Positions 62,273 to 64,000 of a stretch of 64,000 nucleotides of DNA are shown in pieces. Positions within the stretch are counted from its first letter, which is position 1. The number at the start of each line of letters is the position of its first letter. This DNA comes from Microbulbifer variabilis ATCC 700307. GTDB lineage: Bacteria > Pseudomonadota > Gammaproteobacteria > Pseudomonadales > Cellvibrionaceae. The translations under genes were made by a program, and so were the position numbers. The stretch spans positions 1 through 64,000 of the forward strand of contig NZ_AQYJ01000025.1 of the NCBI RefSeq assembly GCF_000380565.1. The letters are read 5' to 3'. The notes below the pieces were generated by a model that did no database searches, had not been told where the DNA came from, and saw only the letters and a list, made by a program, of their open reading frames with translations.

Positions 62273-63172
62273 ATGACTCAGCCAGTTACCACTGTTTCAA
62301 AATCAACAGATGATGATTATACGAAAGGCAAGCACAAACATTCTTTACTTTCGATTTTTACCCGGTTTAAGTGGCGAGTATCCTTGACCCTATCGCTGGT
62401 CGTTATTGAAACACTCCTCGAACTACTTTTTCCACTTGCCATCGGCTGGGCTATCAATAGTCTATTAGAACAGTCCTATGATGGCATTTATTTATTGGCA
62501 ATCTTGGGCACTATCTCTGTCCTTATGGGAAGTGCTCGAAGATTTTACGATACACGAATCTATGCACATATTTACCAGGTAGTTACGTCGGAAATGGTGG
62601 CCCGTGAAAAAGCAAAAAGGCAGTCGGTGTCGACTATCACTGCACGCTCCAGTTTATTAACTGAAATTGTCGAATTCTTTGAAAATAGCCTGCCAGAAGT
62701 TATTACCGTTTCTATTGGTATGGTGGGTTTGCTCATTATCATCAGCGCTATCAATCTCAACGTCTTTCTGGCTTGCCTGGCAATTCTCGCTTTGATTATC
62801 CTGATCTATTGCGTAATCGGAAATACCAATTACCAGCTGAATGAATCTTATAATAATGAGCTGGAATATCAGGTTGATGCGCTTAAACAACCAAATGTTG
62901 AGCATGCAAAAGCCCACTTCCGGCGCCTTATGCGGTGGAATATTGAATTGAGCGACCTGGAAACTTGCACTTACTTTATATTGTGGACTGGGATAGTCGC
63001 TTTGTTTGTTTACGCTCCCATAGCGGCAATCGATGAGGGCCTGGTTAATTACGGATTAATAGTTGCCTTATTGATGTACGTTTTCGACTTTATCGGGAAG
63101 GTCTCTGCGTTACCACTCTATGTTCAGCAGGTTATTCGTTTGAAGGAGATTTCTAATCGGATTGGATCATAA
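62273..63172 (+). CDS. Six-transmembrane ABC exporter-type membrane protein without ATPase domain
   Basis: A 299-residue protein of the ABC_membrane_3-like family: LSLVVIETLLELLFPLAIGW, FYDTRIYAHIYQVVTSEMVA, VEFFENSLPEVITVSIGMVG and LYVQQVIRLKEISNRIGS. About six helices are present and no Walker motifs. Such stand-alone six-helix units are known beside TetR regulators and efflux genes. It lies 19 bp after the TetR gene on the same strand and is probably cotranscribed with it. The partner ATPase, if one is needed, is not in the window. Confidence 0.82.
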   Translation: MTQPVTTVSKSTDDDYTKGKHKHSLLSIFTRFKWRVSLTLSLVVIETLLELLFPLAIGWAINSLLEQSYDGIYLLAILGTISVLMGSARRFYDTRIYAHIYQVVTSEMVAREKAKRQSVSTITARSSLLTEIVEFFENSLPEVITVSIGMVGLLIIISAINLNVFLACLAILALIILIYCVIGNTNYQLNESYNNELEYQVDALKQPNVEHAKAHFRRLMRWNIELSDLETCTYFILWTGIVALFVYAPIAAIDEGLVNYGLIVALLMYVFDFIGKVSALPLYVQQVIRLKEISNRIGS

Positions 63173-63561
63173 GAAAAAGAGGCGGGAATACAGTGTCTCG
63201 CGACTGGGAGTATGAATTAGAGTCAATTTTTATTCTTGCCTTAAAAGCTGCTTCAATTAGTCGAATAGGAATCCCTGTACTCCAATCACTTAAACGAAAG
63301 GACCACTAGACAATTGTTATCTAGCAGCAAGTGTGAAACTCGCTACTACTTGTGCAACACACCCCAAAATACTGCACCCTACCCCTATTACCCTAGTACT
63401 GACACCTTGATATTTAAATGTTTTTCAACTAGGCAGCTTGTCATCCGGGCACAACATAGTGTGCCAGTTGAATCATAAAAGCACCATATATAGTGATCCA
63501 GATCAAGCACTCCTCTCTTGCACTTCTTTAAGCTTCCCTCACAATCTGTGAAGGAAGGCCC
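63173..63561. other. Intergenic region upstream of nrdD
   Basis: About 390 bp without a gene. It carries a likely Fnr/Anr site at 63493-63506 and the ribosome site AAGGAAGG before nrdD. A minus-strand frame at 63388-63612 overlaps nrdD and has no support. Confidence 0.5.
63493..63506. promoter_or_regulatory. Probable Fnr/Anr box, GTGATCCAGATCAA
   Basis: GTGAT-CCAG-ATCAA matches the TTGAT-N4-ATCAA consensus except for the first base. Its centre is 62 bp upstream of the nrdD ATG. Anaerobic nucleotide reductases are commonly activated by Fnr/Anr, which fits. Confidence 0.6.
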
Positions 63562-64000
63562 ATGACAAGCACCTCTACCCCTGAAATTGACAGAGCCACA
63601 TCTCCTGTTCAAGACCTGAGCAGCTTACTGGTACGAAAGCGGGATGGTCGCGCTGTGGCTTTTGATCCTCAACGTATTACTTCAGCACTTGTGCGAGCCG
63701 GGCAGGCTACTGGAGAATTTGGTGAGGATGAAGTTGATTGGCTAACCCAGGGCATCCTGAAAGTGATTAATCATCGCTTTGATGCAGCGACACCAGTCGA
63801 TATTGAGGAAATCCAAAATATCGCCGAGCAAATATTAACTAATTGCGATTACATAGATACAGCACGGGCCTACATCGCCTATCGGGAGCGACATGCTCGC
63901 ATACGTAATGATCGCCAAACACTGGTAGATGTTGGGGCTTCCATCGAAGAATATCTGGAGCAGGCGGACTGGCGTGTCGCTGCTAATGCCAACCAGGGCT
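63562..64000 (+). CDS. nrdD: Anaerobic ribonucleoside-triphosphate reductase, N-terminal part
   Basis: The first 146 codons are present and the gene runs off the right edge. Residues 22-115 form the ATP-cone: LLVRKRDGRAVAFDPQRITS, VDIEEIQNIAEQIL and TARAYIAYRERHARIR. After it comes EEYLEQADWRVAANANQG, which begins the class III reductase core. The enzyme makes deoxynucleotides without oxygen through a glycyl radical generated by NrdG. The ATG at 63562 follows AAGGAAGG. The glycyl-radical site would be near the missing C terminus. Confidence 0.93.
   Translation, partial: MTSTSTPEIDRATSPVQDLSSLLVRKRDGRAVAFDPQRITSALVRAGQATGEFGEDEVDWLTQGILKVINHRFDAATPVDIEEIQNIAEQILTNCDYIDTARAYIAYRERHARIRNDRQTLVDVGASIEEYLEQADWRVAANANQG

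Noticed and set aside
63388..63612. 74-codon minus-strand frame overlapping nrdD start
   Set aside because: It crosses the promoter and start of nrdD and has no motif.

Overview
The window looks like chromosomal DNA of a marine-type gammaproteobacterium, most like Microbulbifer or a relative in Cellvibrionales. This rests on the gene mix (Hcp of a type VI secretion system, a secreted S8 protease with two PPC domains, a TonB receptor locus, very large curlin-like repeat proteins, RND efflux, class III ribonucleotide reductase) and is an inference from content, not a database match. No rRNA, tRNA or CRISPR array was seen.

Layout. 1-5.6 kb: the cut end of an hcp gene, a decayed stretch, an orphan urea transporter and a large secreted subtilisin-like protease whose leader carries a 36-bp near-perfect palindrome. 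5.6-11.2 kb: a small membrane protein, then a two-component system, TonB-dependent receptor and PepSY-type membrane protein, probably one iron-siderophore uptake unit. 11.3-16 kb: a thiol and peroxide defence island (AhpD-like protein, peroxiredoxin-like protein, divergent LysR regulator, hydrolase, membrane-anchored peroxiredoxin-like protein). 16-25 kb: an accessory island of small single-domain enzymes almost all on the minus strand (two RibD/DHFR-type reductases, DUF899, two VOC proteins, cupin, YdeI/DUF1801, YCII, two SRPBCC/AHSA1 proteins, an ArsR regulator and a tandem-domain Arr-type ADP-ribosyltransferase). Three copies of AGTTA-N10-TAACT lie upstream of the two SRPBCC genes and look like the operator of the local ArsR protein. 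A DUF427 relic marks decay at its edge.

25-34.6 kb: short-chain dehydrogenase, reprolysin-like metalloprotease, P2-type cation ATPase, a TonB-like anchored protein, a secreted PI-PLC-like enzyme fused to C-type-lectin-like modules, a CMD-family protein and a LysE exporter. 34.7-44.7 kb: an eleven-gene tightly overlapping operon for a group 3b-type NAD(P)-linked [NiFe] hydrogenase with its maturation genes. It lacks hypB, and its HypA-like protein lacks the zinc cysteines. It also encodes a cyclic-nucleotide-binding-fold protein without a DNA-binding domain. 45-50.3 kb: three long curlin-repeat proteins, two of them clear tandem paralogues, with two small membrane proteins between. 50.7-54.9 kb: a VRR-NUC nuclease and an Fe-S Rad3/DinG-type helicase with its own N-terminal PD-(D/E)XK-like domain, overlapping by 10 bp. 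55-57 kb: a large lipoprotein of unknown function. 57.3-63.2 kb: an RND pump and its membrane fusion protein divergent from a TetR regulator, with inverted repeats between them, then a six-helix ABC-type membrane protein without an ATPase. 63.5 kb to the end: the start of nrdD behind a likely Fnr/Anr site.

The strongest leads for new biology are the ArsR-SRPBCC regulon with its spaced operators, the duplicated Arr protein, the curlin-like triplet without visible curli secretion genes, the lectin-phospholipase fusion, and the HypB-less, zinc-less maturation set of the hydrogenase.
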